This document shows positions 5,931 through 13,237 of a stretch of DNA of 18,372 nucleotides, in pieces. Source of the DNA: Clostridiales bacterium. Its GTDB lineage: Bacteria > Bacillota > Clostridia > Christensenellales > Aristaeellaceae. The translations under genes and the position numbers were made by a program. Each line of letters opens with the position of its first letter. Position 1 is the stretch's first letter. Location of the stretch: assembly GCA_004556395.1 (NCBI GenBank), contig SFHK01000060.1:1-18372 (forward strand). The letters are read 5' to 3'. The notes beneath the pieces are model-generated. The model was given only the letters and a program-made list of their open reading frames with translations. It was not told the origin of the DNA and did not search any database.

Positions 5931-7040
5931 TTAATCGTCGTCGTCCCAATCGTCGTCGTCATCGTCGTCGTCCCGATCGTCATCGTCGTCATCGTCGTCC
6001 CAGTCGCGGCGGTCGTCATGGGCGGGCTTTTCGGGGGTTTGCGTTTCGACGCTGCTTTCGAGCACCCTGCCGGTCACGGCGTCGATTTCGAATTCGTATT
6101 CCGTGCCGCCGGCGCGGAACTCGATTTCATACACGCGCACGCCGTCGTCCTTTTCAAGCTTCGCCTTGGTGAAGGACACGTCGCTGGCGGACAGACCCGC
6201 GCGGGAGAGCGCGATGCTCTTGGCGCGATCCACGCCGATATAGGAAGCGGAATCCTGCCGCGTCTTTCCGCGCGACTCGACGCTCTTTTCGCGAATCGCG
6301 CCGGTCGAAGCGTCGATTTCGTATTCGTATTCCGCGTCGTCCGTGACGAATTCGATCTCGTACACGCGCACGCCGTCCTCATAATCGAGCTTCAGCTTGG
6401 TAACGGTCGCCTGCGCTTCGGTCAGACCCGCGTCCGCCAGCGCGGCGCGGCGCGCGTCCTCGCGGGAAAGCGCGGCGGCGGGCAGGGTCTGGCCGGGGCG
6501 CGCGGCTTCGTCCTGCGAGAAGCGCTCGACGCTCACGCCGCAGACCGCGCCGGTGGCCGCGTCAATGTCATATTCATATTCCGCGTCGGCCGTGCAGAAG
6601 GAAACCTCGTACAGCCGGAGTCCGCCCTCCGCGTCGCGCTCGACCTTCGAGCTCACGACGGCTTCCGCCGCGACGCCCGCGTCTGTCAGCGCGGCGGAAA
6701 GCGCGCGCGCCTCGTCAATCGCGCCGCTGCCCTGCTCGCGCGCCATTTCCAGCGTCTTTTCGGGATCCAGCTCCCACGAATCCTTCACAATCGCGCCGTC
6801 CTCGGCGCTGATCCAGTATTCATACTCAAAGCCGCCGAAACGGAATTCCACGTCGTACACAGTCCTGCCGCCGCGCGTTTCGGTTTCAACGGAAAGCCGG
6901 CGCACGTCCGCCTCCGCCACGCCCGCGGCCTTCAGCGCCAGCGCCTGCGCGCCCGCGCGGTCGACGGCGGCCTGCGCCGCGCAGAACAGCGCGAGCGCCA
7001 GAAGCGCCGAAAAAATGGTGGTAATCAGTTTCTTTTTCAT
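5931..7040 (-). CDS. Secreted protein with four PepSY domains and an Asp-rich C-terminal tail
   Basis: 369 residues. The ATG at 7040-7038 follows GGAGG with 9-nt spacing and begins a signal peptide (MKKKLITTIFSALLALALF, cleavage likely after AQA). Four PepSY units follow at roughly residues 25-88, 100-165, 180-245 and 260-330. Each has a helix with an ALxxAG-type motif, then a strand block like VRVYEIEFVTDDAEYEYEID and a closing TGAI/TGRV turn. PepSY domains are known from peptidase propeptides and secreted inhibitory or regulatory proteins. The last about 30 residues are almost all Asp with a few Trp and Arg (for example RDWDDDDDDDD), encoded by GTC/ATC triplet runs on the plus strand. It lies 76 nt downstream of the histidine kinase gene, and a TATGAT (7079-7074) in that gap might be a weak promoter. 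A role in envelope sensing or cation binding with the two-component system is inference. Confidence 0.88.
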   Translation of the reverse strand: MKKKLITTIFSALLALALFCAAQAAVDRAGAQALALKAAGVAEADVRRLSVETETRGGRTVYDVEFRFGGFEYEYWISAEDGAIVKDSWELDPEKTLEMAREQGSGAIDEARALSAALTDAGVAAEAVVSSKVERDAEGGLRLYEVSFCTADAEYEYDIDAATGAVCGVSVERFSQDEAARPGQTLPAAALSREDARRAALADAGLTEAQATVTKLKLDYEDGVRVYEIEFVTDDAEYEYEIDASTGAIREKSVESRGKTRQDSASYIGVDRAKSIALSRAGLSASDVSFTKAKLEKDDGVRVYEIEFRAGGTEYEFEIDAVTGRVLESSVETQTPEKPAHDDRRDWDDDDDDDDRDDDDDDDDWDDDD

Positions 7041-7116
7041 GGGGTCTTGCCTCCTCATTTCCGGGATGGTCGTATCATACCCCGCCCAGATTAGAGGAAC
7101 ATGAGAAGCTCCGTTT

Positions 7117-8532
7117 TCATCCAACTTTTTTTCGGATGGGCAGGCGCACGGTAAACGCGCTGCCCCTTCCCGGCTCGCTCTGAACGGCAATGTCCCCGCC
7201 GTGCGCGCGCGCGATCTGCCGCGCGATGGGAAGCCCCAGCCCCGTGCCGCCGTCCGAGCGGTCGGGCGCGCAGCGGAAGAAGCGTTCAAAGATGTTTTCC
7301 AGATTCTCCGGCGCAATTCCCACGCCGTCGTCCGCCACGGTCAGGACGGCCTCGTCCGCGTCCCGTTTCAGCGTCACGCGGATGCACCCGTTTTCGCGCC
7401 CGTAGCGATACGCGTTGCCGATCAAATTTGAAAGCATGCGCGAAAGCCGCGCGGCGTCGCCGTCGACGGTCACGCCCGGCTCGATTTCGAAGGCGAGCGA
7501 AATGCCCTTGTCGGCGATCAGCGCCATATCCCGGCACAGCTCATCCGTCAGTGCGCTCAGGTCGACCGGCGCGGCTTCGAACACGTCGGCGCCGCGCTCC
7601 ATGCGCGTGAGCGTCAGCATATCCGAAACAATGCGGCTCATGCGCCGGCCCTGCCTGCGAACGACCGCGAGCGCGTCCCGGTACTCCTCCGCCGGGCGCT
7701 CCCCGCGCAGCGCCTCGTCGCACTGCGCCAGAATCACCGCGGTGGGCGTTCGCAGCTCGTGAGACGCGTCCGAAACGAACCGCTTTTCGGCTTCGAAGGA
7801 AAGCTCCAGCCGCCGCATCATGTCGTTAAACGTTTCGGCCAGCCGGGACAGCTCGTCCCCGGCGGGCGACACGGGCACGCGCCGCTTCAGGTCGTTTCCG
7901 CCGCCGATTCGCGCCGCCGCGCGCGACATATCCCGAATGGGGCGGAGCGCCCGCCGGGCGATCAGCGTTCCGCCGCCGACGGCGATCAGCGCCACCGCGC
8001 CCAGAAACCACAGGCACACGCGCACAACGAAATACAGCGGCGCGTCGCCCCGCGATTCCGCCACCACGCCGCGCAGCCACAGCGCGCGCAGCCCGGGCGA
8101 TTCCAGTCTGCGGTCGAACACGTAGTACTTCTCGCCCCTCGCGCGCACGACGCGCGTCTCGCCGTCCGCGAAGCTCTCCGGCTCAAAGCCCGCGATGGGA
8201 TTTTCGCCGTACAGAAGCTCGCCCGTTTCGCGGTAAAGCGCCGTGCATACGCCGTTCACGCTGTCCAGAAAATCGTCGTCAATTTCCAGATAGCCCACGC
8301 CGTAGCGGATGTACTGGTCGGTGTCGCCGTCTTTGTCCATCTGCTGAAGCGTGCGAAAGAACTCCACCTCGTCCAGATTGTCCTCCACCGTGTGCACCAG
8401 CTCGTCCCGCAAAAGCTTTTGCAACACCGAATGGCTGACGGAGAACACGATCACAAACGTCAGCGCCGCCATCAGAAGCAGCGCGGCCGAAAACCACAGA
8501 ATCAGCCGTCTTTCCAGCGAACGCCGCTTCAT
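7117..8532 (-). CDS. Two-component sensor histidine kinase (HAMP, HisKA, HATPase_c)
   Basis: 471 residues. The N-terminal membrane segment (about 11-33, LILWFSAALLLMAALTFVIV) and a second segment (about 167-192, VCLWFLGAVALIAVGGGTLI) flank an extracytoplasmic sensor region of about 130 residues. A HAMP linker (ARRALRPIRDMSRAAARIGG) follows. The phosphoacceptor H258 lies in FVSDASHELRTPTAVI. Later come the ATP-binding boxes: N box (LSNLIGNAYRYG), G1 (VADDGVGIAPENLENIFERF) and G2 (GGTGLGLPIARQIARAHGG). All key catalytic residues are present. The start codon overlaps the stop of the response regulator gene by 4 nt (ATGA), so the two are translationally coupled and are almost certainly partners. 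The signal sensed is unknown. Confidence 0.96.
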   Translation of the reverse strand: MKRRSLERRLILWFSAALLLMAALTFVIVFSVSHSVLQKLLRDELVHTVEDNLDEVEFFRTLQQMDKDGDTDQYIRYGVGYLEIDDDFLDSVNGVCTALYRETGELLYGENPIAGFEPESFADGETRVVRARGEKYYVFDRRLESPGLRALWLRGVVAESRGDAPLYFVVRVCLWFLGAVALIAVGGGTLIARRALRPIRDMSRAAARIGGGNDLKRRVPVSPAGDELSRLAETFNDMMRRLELSFEAEKRFVSDASHELRTPTAVILAQCDEALRGERPAEEYRDALAVVRRQGRRMSRIVSDMLTLTRMERGADVFEAAPVDLSALTDELCRDMALIADKGISLAFEIEPGVTVDGDAARLSRMLSNLIGNAYRYGRENGCIRVTLKRDADEAVLTVADDGVGIAPENLENIFERFFRCAPDRSDGGTGLGLPIARQIARAHGGDIAVQSEPGRGSAFTVRLPIRKKVG

Positions 8533-9206
8533 CCGCGTTCCTCCCGAAGCACATAGCCCATGCCGCGCACGGTGTGAATCAGCTTGTCCGCGCGCCCGTC
8601 GTCCAGCTTTTTGCGCAGATAGCGAATGTACACGTCCACCACGTTCGTGCCGCCCTCGTAATCAAAGCTCCACACGTGATCCTCAATCTGCTCGCGCGAA
8701 AGCACCGCGCCCGCGTTGTAGGCGAGGTATTCCAAAAGCGCGTATTCCCGCGCGGACAGCTCCACCCGAACGCCCCCGCGCGTGACGCGGCGCGCGCCGG
8801 TGTCCACGCACAGGTCGCCCACGCGAAGCACGCTGTCCGCCGCGCCGTATGCCGCGCGGGTCAGCACCCGCAGCCGCGCGCACAGCTCGTCCAGCGCGAA
8901 CGGCTTCACCAGATAATCGTTCGCGCCCGCGTCCAGCCCCGCCACGCGGTCAGAAATCGCGTCCCGCGCGGTGAGAAGCAAAACCGGCGCATGGTTCCCC
9001 TCCGCGCGCAGGCGGCGAAGCACCGTCAGCCCGTCCACGCGCGGCATCATGACGTCCAGAATTACCGCGTCATACGCCGCCGAGCGCAGATAATCCAGCG
9101 CCTCCTGCCCGTCATAGCAGCGATCCACGCTGTAGCCCTCCGACGTAAGCCTGCGCGACACAAGGTCGTTCAGGTCGCGCTCATCCTCGGCAAACAGAAT
9201 TCTCAT
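8529..9206 (-). CDS. OmpR/PhoB-family response regulator
   Basis: 225 residues. The receiver domain (about 1-115) has acidic residues E7/D8, phosphoacceptor D51 in AVILDVMMPRVDG, T79 and K101 in DYLVKPF. The C-terminal winged-helix DNA-binding domain (about 128-222) shows LSAREYALLEYLAYNAGAVL and VVDVYIRYLRKKLDD, ending GMGYVLRE. The ATG at 9206-9204 has the ribosome site AAGGAG, which overlaps the TAA stop of the preceding GH105 gene, and the stop overlaps the kinase start. It is expected to be phosphorylated by that kinase and to control genes nearby, possibly its own operon. Confidence 0.96.
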   Translation of the reverse strand: MRILFAEDERDLNDLVSRRLTSEGYSVDRCYDGQEALDYLRSAAYDAVILDVMMPRVDGLTVLRRLRAEGNHAPVLLLTARDAISDRVAGLDAGANDYLVKPFALDELCARLRVLTRAAYGAADSVLRVGDLCVDTGARRVTRGGVRVELSAREYALLEYLAYNAGAVLSREQIEDHVWSFDYEGGTNVVDVYIRYLRKKLDDGRADKLIHTVRGMGYVLREERG

Positions 9207-9214
9207 AAATCTCC

Positions 9215-10369
9215 TTATCCGCGGCGCAGCATCTCGGCGTATGCCATGATATACGGCCCCACGCCCTTGCCCTCCTGCGGCATATAATAGGCTTCGTTCC
9301 GATAGTTGTCCTCGCCGGACGCGGCGGCCACGAGATACACGTCCGTCAGCGCGTCGCCCTTCAGCTTTTCCTCGGTCAGCCGCACAAACGCGTCCCGCCC
9401 CGCTTCGCCCAGCTCCGCGGGCAGCAGTCCCAGCCGCGCGCCCTTCTGAAGCGAATACGCCATCATCGCCGTGCCGCTGCTTTCGGCGCGGTTGCCGTTT
9501 TCCGCGCTCTGGTCGATCAGGTTGTTCCACATTCCGGTCTTCGGGTCGCGGAAGCGGAGGAGCGCGCGCGACAGCTTCTCAAAGTCCGCGGAAAGCGCCC
9601 GCCGGTCGTCTCCGGAAAGGCACTCGAGCGCGTCCGCCTGCGCCATCTGATACCACCCGGACGCGCGCAGCCAGTGGAACGGGCACACGTCGCCCTTCCC
9701 GTTTCCGGCGTGGTACAGAAGCCCGTTTTCCGGATTGATCAGGTTCTCGTTCACCCAGCGCAGGCGCGCGGCCACGCGGCGAAGCGTCTCCTCGTCGCCC
9801 ATTTTGCGGGCATAGCGCGCCAGAAACACCTGACTCATGTACAGCCCGTCCAGCCACACGCGGTAGCGCGGCGGCTTTTCGTCGCGCCACACGTGCCAGT
9901 AGTTACCGCCGAGCGCGTCCTCGGTATGGCGGGCGTTTTTGCGCGCGAGGTCATCAAACAGCGCGTCGGCCAGCTCCTTCAGCTCCGCGTCCTCGTCCAT
10001 GAAGAAGGGCAGCAGGCTGGCGGTCTTGTAGCAGTCCACGCCGTGATCGGGCGTGTAGCCCGCGTATCGGTTCAGGCGGCCGCCGGTCTCCACGGCGTGC
10101 AGATAGCGCTTCGCGTAGTCGCGGTAGCGCGCGCCCGCGCCGGCTTCGTACATATAATACAGGCCCTCCATCACGATGCCGATGTAGTAGCTCCAGTCAA
10201 ACAGAAACGTCTTGCCCGTCTTCGGGCTTCTGTGCTCGTTGTCCCACGCGAAGAATCGATTCTCGTCCTCCACGATGGCCTTCGGATCCCCGTCCGGCGC
10301 GTCCACGGTCAGCTTGTCGATAAACGCGCGGGCGCGCAGCATGGCTTCCCGTTCTCTCTCGTTTGACAT
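9215..10369 (-). CDS. Glycoside hydrolase family 105/88-like unsaturated glycan hydrolase
   Basis: 384 residues with an alpha/alpha-barrel pattern. Recognisable GH105 blocks are FLFDWSYYIGIVMEGLYYMY, YRVWLDGLYMSQVFLARYA with the likely catalytic Asp174, CPFHWLRASGWYQMAQAD and SAENGNRAESSGTAMMAYSL. Enzymes of this family (such as YteR) hydrate the 4,5-unsaturated uronic acid left by polysaccharide lyases and release it from oligosaccharides; the exact substrate cannot be told from sequence. There is no signal peptide, so it acts in the cytoplasm. Start choice: two ATGs lie at 10375 and 10369. The AGGAGGG directly before the first gives good spacing only to the second, and the other GGAGGG (10389-10384) lies upstream of the predicted transcript start, so 10369 is used. 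It is the first gene of a unit with the response regulator (8 nt downstream) and kinase, an uncommon arrangement. Confidence 0.88.
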   Translation of the reverse strand: MSNEREREAMLRARAFIDKLTVDAPDGDPKAIVEDENRFFAWDNEHRSPKTGKTFLFDWSYYIGIVMEGLYYMYEAGAGARYRDYAKRYLHAVETGGRLNRYAGYTPDHGVDCYKTASLLPFFMDEDAELKELADALFDDLARKNARHTEDALGGNYWHVWRDEKPPRYRVWLDGLYMSQVFLARYARKMGDEETLRRVAARLRWVNENLINPENGLLYHAGNGKGDVCPFHWLRASGWYQMAQADALECLSGDDRRALSADFEKLSRALLRFRDPKTGMWNNLIDQSAENGNRAESSGTAMMAYSLQKGARLGLLPAELGEAGRDAFVRLTEEKLKGDALTDVYLVAAASGEDNYRNEAYYMPQEGKGVGPYIMAYAEMLRRG

Positions 10370-10389
10370 GTGCATCCCTCCTGCCCTCC

Positions 10390-10418
10390 AGTGTACCCCG
10401 CGGCGGCGCGAATGTCAA
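10390..10418 (-). promoter_or_regulatory. Promoter of the GH105 / two-component operon
   Basis: A perfect TTGACA (10418-10413) and TACACT (10395-10390) are separated by 17 bp on the minus strand. Transcription would begin near 10383, leaving a short leader of about 13 nt that contains AGGAGGG. This is the most consensus-like promoter in the window. Confidence 0.7.
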
Positions 10419-10476
10419 GCGCAGGCGAAAATTCGGACAACTCAGCGCTAAAAATGAATGGTTCGACCTGTACGCC

Positions 10477-10505
10477 TTGCGCGCGCCGCCGCGGGATGTT
10501 ATACT
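10477..10505 (+). promoter_or_regulatory. Promoter of the ABC transporter operon
   Basis: TTGCGC (10477-10482) and an extended -10 TGTTATACT (hexamer 10500-10505) are 17 bp apart. Transcription would start near 10512, just ahead of the AAAGGGGGG ribosome site. It is back to back with the GH105 promoter; 58 bp separate the two -35 boxes, leaving room for a shared regulator. Confidence 0.6.
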
Positions 10506-10532
10506 GAAAATGTCAGAAAGGGGGGTATGCCC

Positions 10533-11429
10533 ATGAGTCTGGAGGTACGGAACCTCACCAAAACCTACGGCGACGTGCGCGCCGTGGATCATCTGAGCTT
10601 TGAAATGCCCGCGCCGGGCGCGTTCGGCCTGATCGGCACCAACGGCGCTGGCAAAACCACCACCATCCGCATGATGCTGGGTCTGCTTGCCGCCGACGAG
10701 GGCGAAGCGACGTGGAACGGCCGCCGCATCTCGCGCGACACGCTCGCCTTCGGCTACATGCCGGAGGAGCGCGGTATTTACATGAAAATCCCGGTCGCCG
10801 AGCAGCTGGTGTATTTCGCCATGCTGCGCGGCATGAGAAAGGCCGACGCGCGCGCCGCCGCCGCGAAATGGATGGATCGGCTGGGCGTGGCGGAGTACGC
10901 CGCGAAGAACGCCGACAAGCTGTCCAAGGGCAATCAGCAGAAGGTGCAGCTGGTCGCCGCCGTGATCAACGACCCCACGCTGGTCGTGCTCGACGAGCCG
11001 TTCGGCGGACTCGATCCCCTGAACACCGACGTGCTGCGCGAGGTCATCGGCGAGATGGTCGCGAACGGGAAATACGTGATCATGAGCTCCCACCAGATGG
11101 CGGTGGTGGAGGACTACTGCGAAAGCCTCGTGCTTCTGCACAGGGGGCGCGCGGTGCTGAACGGCCGCCTGCGCGACATCAAGGCGGGCTACGGTCACAC
11201 GAACCTCATCGTCTCCTGCCGCGAAGACGAGCGCCCCGCCGCCGCGGCGTGCGGGCTGATTCCGCTGGAAAGCCGCGCGGACGAGCGCGAATATAAAATC
11301 ACCGGCGACGAAATGGCGCATCGCTTCCTGAAGGCGCTGGTCGACGATGGAAACTACCCGGACAAATTCGAAATTCGCGAGCCCTCGCTGCACGAAATCT
11401 TCGTTGAAAAGGTGGGTGATAACAAATGA
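10533..11429 (+). CDS. ABC transporter ATP-binding protein (NatA/YhaQ-like)
   Basis: 298 residues from the second of two close ATGs. The AAAGGGGGG ribosome site is 7 nt from this ATG but only 1 nt from the one at 10527. It has a complete set of nucleotide-binding motifs: Walker A GTNGAGKTT with K41, signature LSKGNQQ (130-136), Walker B LVVLDEPFGGLDP with D154/E155, and H-loop H187 in MSSHQM. The last about 80 residues match the C-terminal extension typical of NatA-like exporters and end in PSLHEIFVEKVG. It powers the permease encoded immediately downstream. The substrate is unknown; relatives are linked to sodium or drug export. Confidence 0.95.
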   Translation: MSLEVRNLTKTYGDVRAVDHLSFEMPAPGAFGLIGTNGAGKTTTIRMMLGLLAADEGEATWNGRRISRDTLAFGYMPEERGIYMKIPVAEQLVYFAMLRGMRKADARAAAAKWMDRLGVAEYAAKNADKLSKGNQQKVQLVAAVINDPTLVVLDEPFGGLDPLNTDVLREVIGEMVANGKYVIMSSHQMAVVEDYCESLVLLHRGRAVLNGRLRDIKAGYGHTNLIVSCREDERPAAAACGLIPLESRADEREYKITGDEMAHRFLKALVDDGNYPDKFEIREPSLHEIFVEKVGDNK

Positions 11430-12661
11430 AGCAGTTCCTTGCCGTGTTTCGGTTTACCTATCTGGAAGCCGTGCGCAAAAAGAGCTTCCGCGTGACGACG
11501 ATTTTGCTGCTTGTGGTCATTCTGGCGGCATGCCTTGTACCGAAGCTGTTCGGCGACACGCCGTCCGAGACGGATAACGCCGCCTACCTGCCCGGAGAAG
11601 GCGAAACCATCTACTATCTGGATGAAACCGGCGCGATCCCCGGCGGCGCGGAAACGCTGAAGGCCTGCGGTTACGCGGTAGAAATCCTCCAAAAGGCCGA
11701 CGAAGCGGACGCGCGCGCCCGCGTGGCGGACGACGGAAGCGCCGCGCTGGTCGCCGTGAACGGCGGCGAAAGGCCGACCATCACCGTGACGGTGAAGAAC
11801 TTCATGTCCGGCCTTTCGAGCGGAACCGTATCCACCCTCCTGAGCGGCGCGTGGTCGGCCGCAAGGCTGGCCGAAGCGGGCATGGACGCGGCCGCGATTC
11901 AGTCCACGCTCGCGCCCCTCGCCTGCGAAACGAAGAGCGCCGGCGCGCTGAACCCGGTCGGCTACACGCTGGGTCTCGTGCTTTCGATGGTGATGTTCTT
12001 CGCCGTGTTCTTCTACGGCTACGGCGTGGCGAACTCCATCGCGACGGAAAAGACCTCCCGCGTCATGGAAACCCTGATCGTCTCGGCGAAGCCCACCAGC
12101 ATCCTCACCGGCAAATGCGCGGCGATGGGCGCGGTCGGGCTTACGCAGATGGGCGTCCTCGGCGCGTTCGGCATGCTCTGCGCGCACTTCCTGATCCCGC
12201 AGGGCGTGACCATCGGCGGCATCCCGCTCACGCTCGAGGGGCTGACCGCGCTGAACGGCCTGTACCTCGTGCTGTTCTTCCTCGTCGGCTACGCCATGTA
12301 TTCGATGCTCGGCGCGGTCTGCGGCGCGTCCGTGAGCCGCATCGAGGACGTAAACGTCGCCATGATGCCCCTGTCTCTGCTGTCCATGATCTCGTTCTAC
12401 CTGGGCTACTTCACCTTCATCGCGGGTCGCACCGGCGGCATACTGGAAATCCTCGCCCGCTACCTGCCCTTCGCCGCGCCCTTCGGCATGCCCGCACGCC
12501 TCCTGACCGGCGCCGCGACCCCCGCCCAGGCCGCCCTCTCCCTCGCCATCATGCTCGTAACCCTCATCGCCCTCTCGGCCTTCTCCGCCCGCCTCTACGC
12601 CGCCGGCGTAATGTACTACGGTAAACGCCTGACCCTGCGGGATATGCTCAAGATGAAGTAA
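11426..12661 (+). CDS. ABC-2 type transporter permease (NatB/YhaP-like)
   Basis: 411 residues. One N-terminal membrane segment (about 23-41, VTTILLLVVILAACLVPKLF) is followed by an extracytoplasmic region of about 130 residues. Then come about five to six hydrophobic segments, beginning near TLGLVLSMVMFFAVFFYGYG and including VLFFLVGYAMYSMLGAVCG. The conserved cytoplasmic block EKTSRVMETLIVSAKP is typical of the ABC-2 permease family. The start overlaps the stop of the ATPase gene by 4 nt (ATGA), giving translational coupling. The two-gene operon ends at the terminator just downstream. Probably a homodimeric exporter with the ATPase; the substrate is unknown. Confidence 0.94.
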   Translation: MKQFLAVFRFTYLEAVRKKSFRVTTILLLVVILAACLVPKLFGDTPSETDNAAYLPGEGETIYYLDETGAIPGGAETLKACGYAVEILQKADEADARARVADDGSAALVAVNGGERPTITVTVKNFMSGLSSGTVSTLLSGAWSAARLAEAGMDAAAIQSTLAPLACETKSAGALNPVGYTLGLVLSMVMFFAVFFYGYGVANSIATEKTSRVMETLIVSAKPTSILTGKCAAMGAVGLTQMGVLGAFGMLCAHFLIPQGVTIGGIPLTLEGLTALNGLYLVLFFLVGYAMYSMLGAVCGASVSRIEDVNVAMMPLSLLSMISFYLGYFTFIAGRTGGILEILARYLPFAAPFGMPARLLTGAATPAQAALSLAIMLVTLIALSAFSARLYAAGVMYYGKRLTLRDMLKMK

Positions 12662-12680
12662 CGCCTTCCCCATTCAAAAG

Positions 12681-12724
12681 AACGCGGAGCCGTCTCCTCT
12701 TAAACCGAGACGACTCCGCGTTTT
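12681..12724 (+). terminator. Rho-independent terminator of the ABC operon
   Basis: AACGCGGAGCCGTCTC pairs with GAGACGACTCCGCGTT (16 bp with one mismatch) around a 10-nt loop and is followed by TTTT. Flanking TTCAAAA and TTTTGAA could extend the stem, so it may also act on the other strand. It begins about 20 nt after the permease stop codon. Confidence 0.85.
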
Positions 12725-12933
12725 GAATTCTGCGGCTAACAGCTTTCATCTACCCGGACATCAGCAAACGTTGAATCAACGGCAACGGCACTCAGCAACG
12801 ATTTCGGTATAATCAGCTGGCATTTTCTGCCCGAAATCAGTGTATCAAACGCAGCCTTCTTTACAGAAAATTCTGAGCAGGCTCCGAAACGCTGGAGTCC
12901 AAGTTGGACGAAGTGTTCGGGTAAGCATTTGAA

Positions 12934-12967
12934 AGAGTCTGCCACGGAAACCTCCGCGGCAGACTCT
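12934..12967 (-). terminator. Terminator of the helicase / PC4 operon
   Basis: AGAGTCTGCC-A-CGG (12934-12947) pairs with CCG-C-GGCAGACTCT (12954-12967), with a single internal mismatch and a 6-nt loop. It sits 13 nt past the stop of the PC4 gene. The minus-strand product continues into TTTC, a short U-tract. No convincing gene is seen between this hairpin and the ABC-operon terminator. Confidence 0.65.
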
Positions 12968-12980
12968 CTTTGGGGATGCC

Positions 12981-13232
12981 TTATTTCTGATTGTCCAGGA
13001 GAAATTTCTTTTCTTCCGAAAGGATCTCGCTGAGCGCAATCAGTTCTTCCTCCGTCAATGTAACGCCCTTGCCCATCTTCTCATGATTGGGCGACCATTT
13101 TCTAAGGTCGTACTTTGGCTCTCGTCCATTCCAGCTGATGCGATTCAGTTCAAGCCGCCATTTGCCGTCGTCGGACACAACGCCGATTTCATTGATGATC
13201 TCATATGTAACGTTCGTTTCTTCCTTTACCAT
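12981..13232 (-). CDS. YdbC/PC4-type ssDNA-binding protein
   Basis: 83 residues, the usual size for the family. The core GKWRLELNRISWNGREPKYD (about 23-42) followed by LRKWSPNHEKMGKGVTLTEEE matches the PC4 (transcriptional coactivator p15) fold as found in bacterial YdbC, a dimeric single-strand DNA-binding protein. The ATG at 13232 lies 5 nt after the TAG stop of the helicase-nuclease gene. Its weak ribosome site TAGGAAG overlaps that stop, so translation is probably coupled to the upstream gene. A stronger GGGAG lies further away, inside the helicase gene. It may bind single strands exposed by the helicase (inference from adjacency). Family assignment is confident, specific role is not. Confidence 0.85.
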   Translation of the reverse strand: MVKEETNVTYEIINEIGVVSDDGKWRLELNRISWNGREPKYDLRKWSPNHEKMGKGVTLTEEELIALSEILSEEKKFLLDNQK

Positions 13233-13237
13233 ACTTC

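Noticed and set aside
7041..7316. N-terminal extension of the PepSY gene
   Set aside because: The extension is an out-of-frame reading of the kinase gene; the ATG at 7040 starts a clear signal peptide behind GGAGG.
11354..12673. 439-codon minus-strand frame opposite the ABC permease
   Set aside because: It is a mirror-frame shadow of a GC-rich membrane protein gene; the Gly/Glu/His-rich product has no domain.
12736..12945. 69-codon minus-strand frame between the two terminators
   Set aside because: Its only start is a GTG inside the stem of the terminator hairpin, with no ribosome site. It could be a remnant of a lost gene, but nothing in the sequence was recognised.
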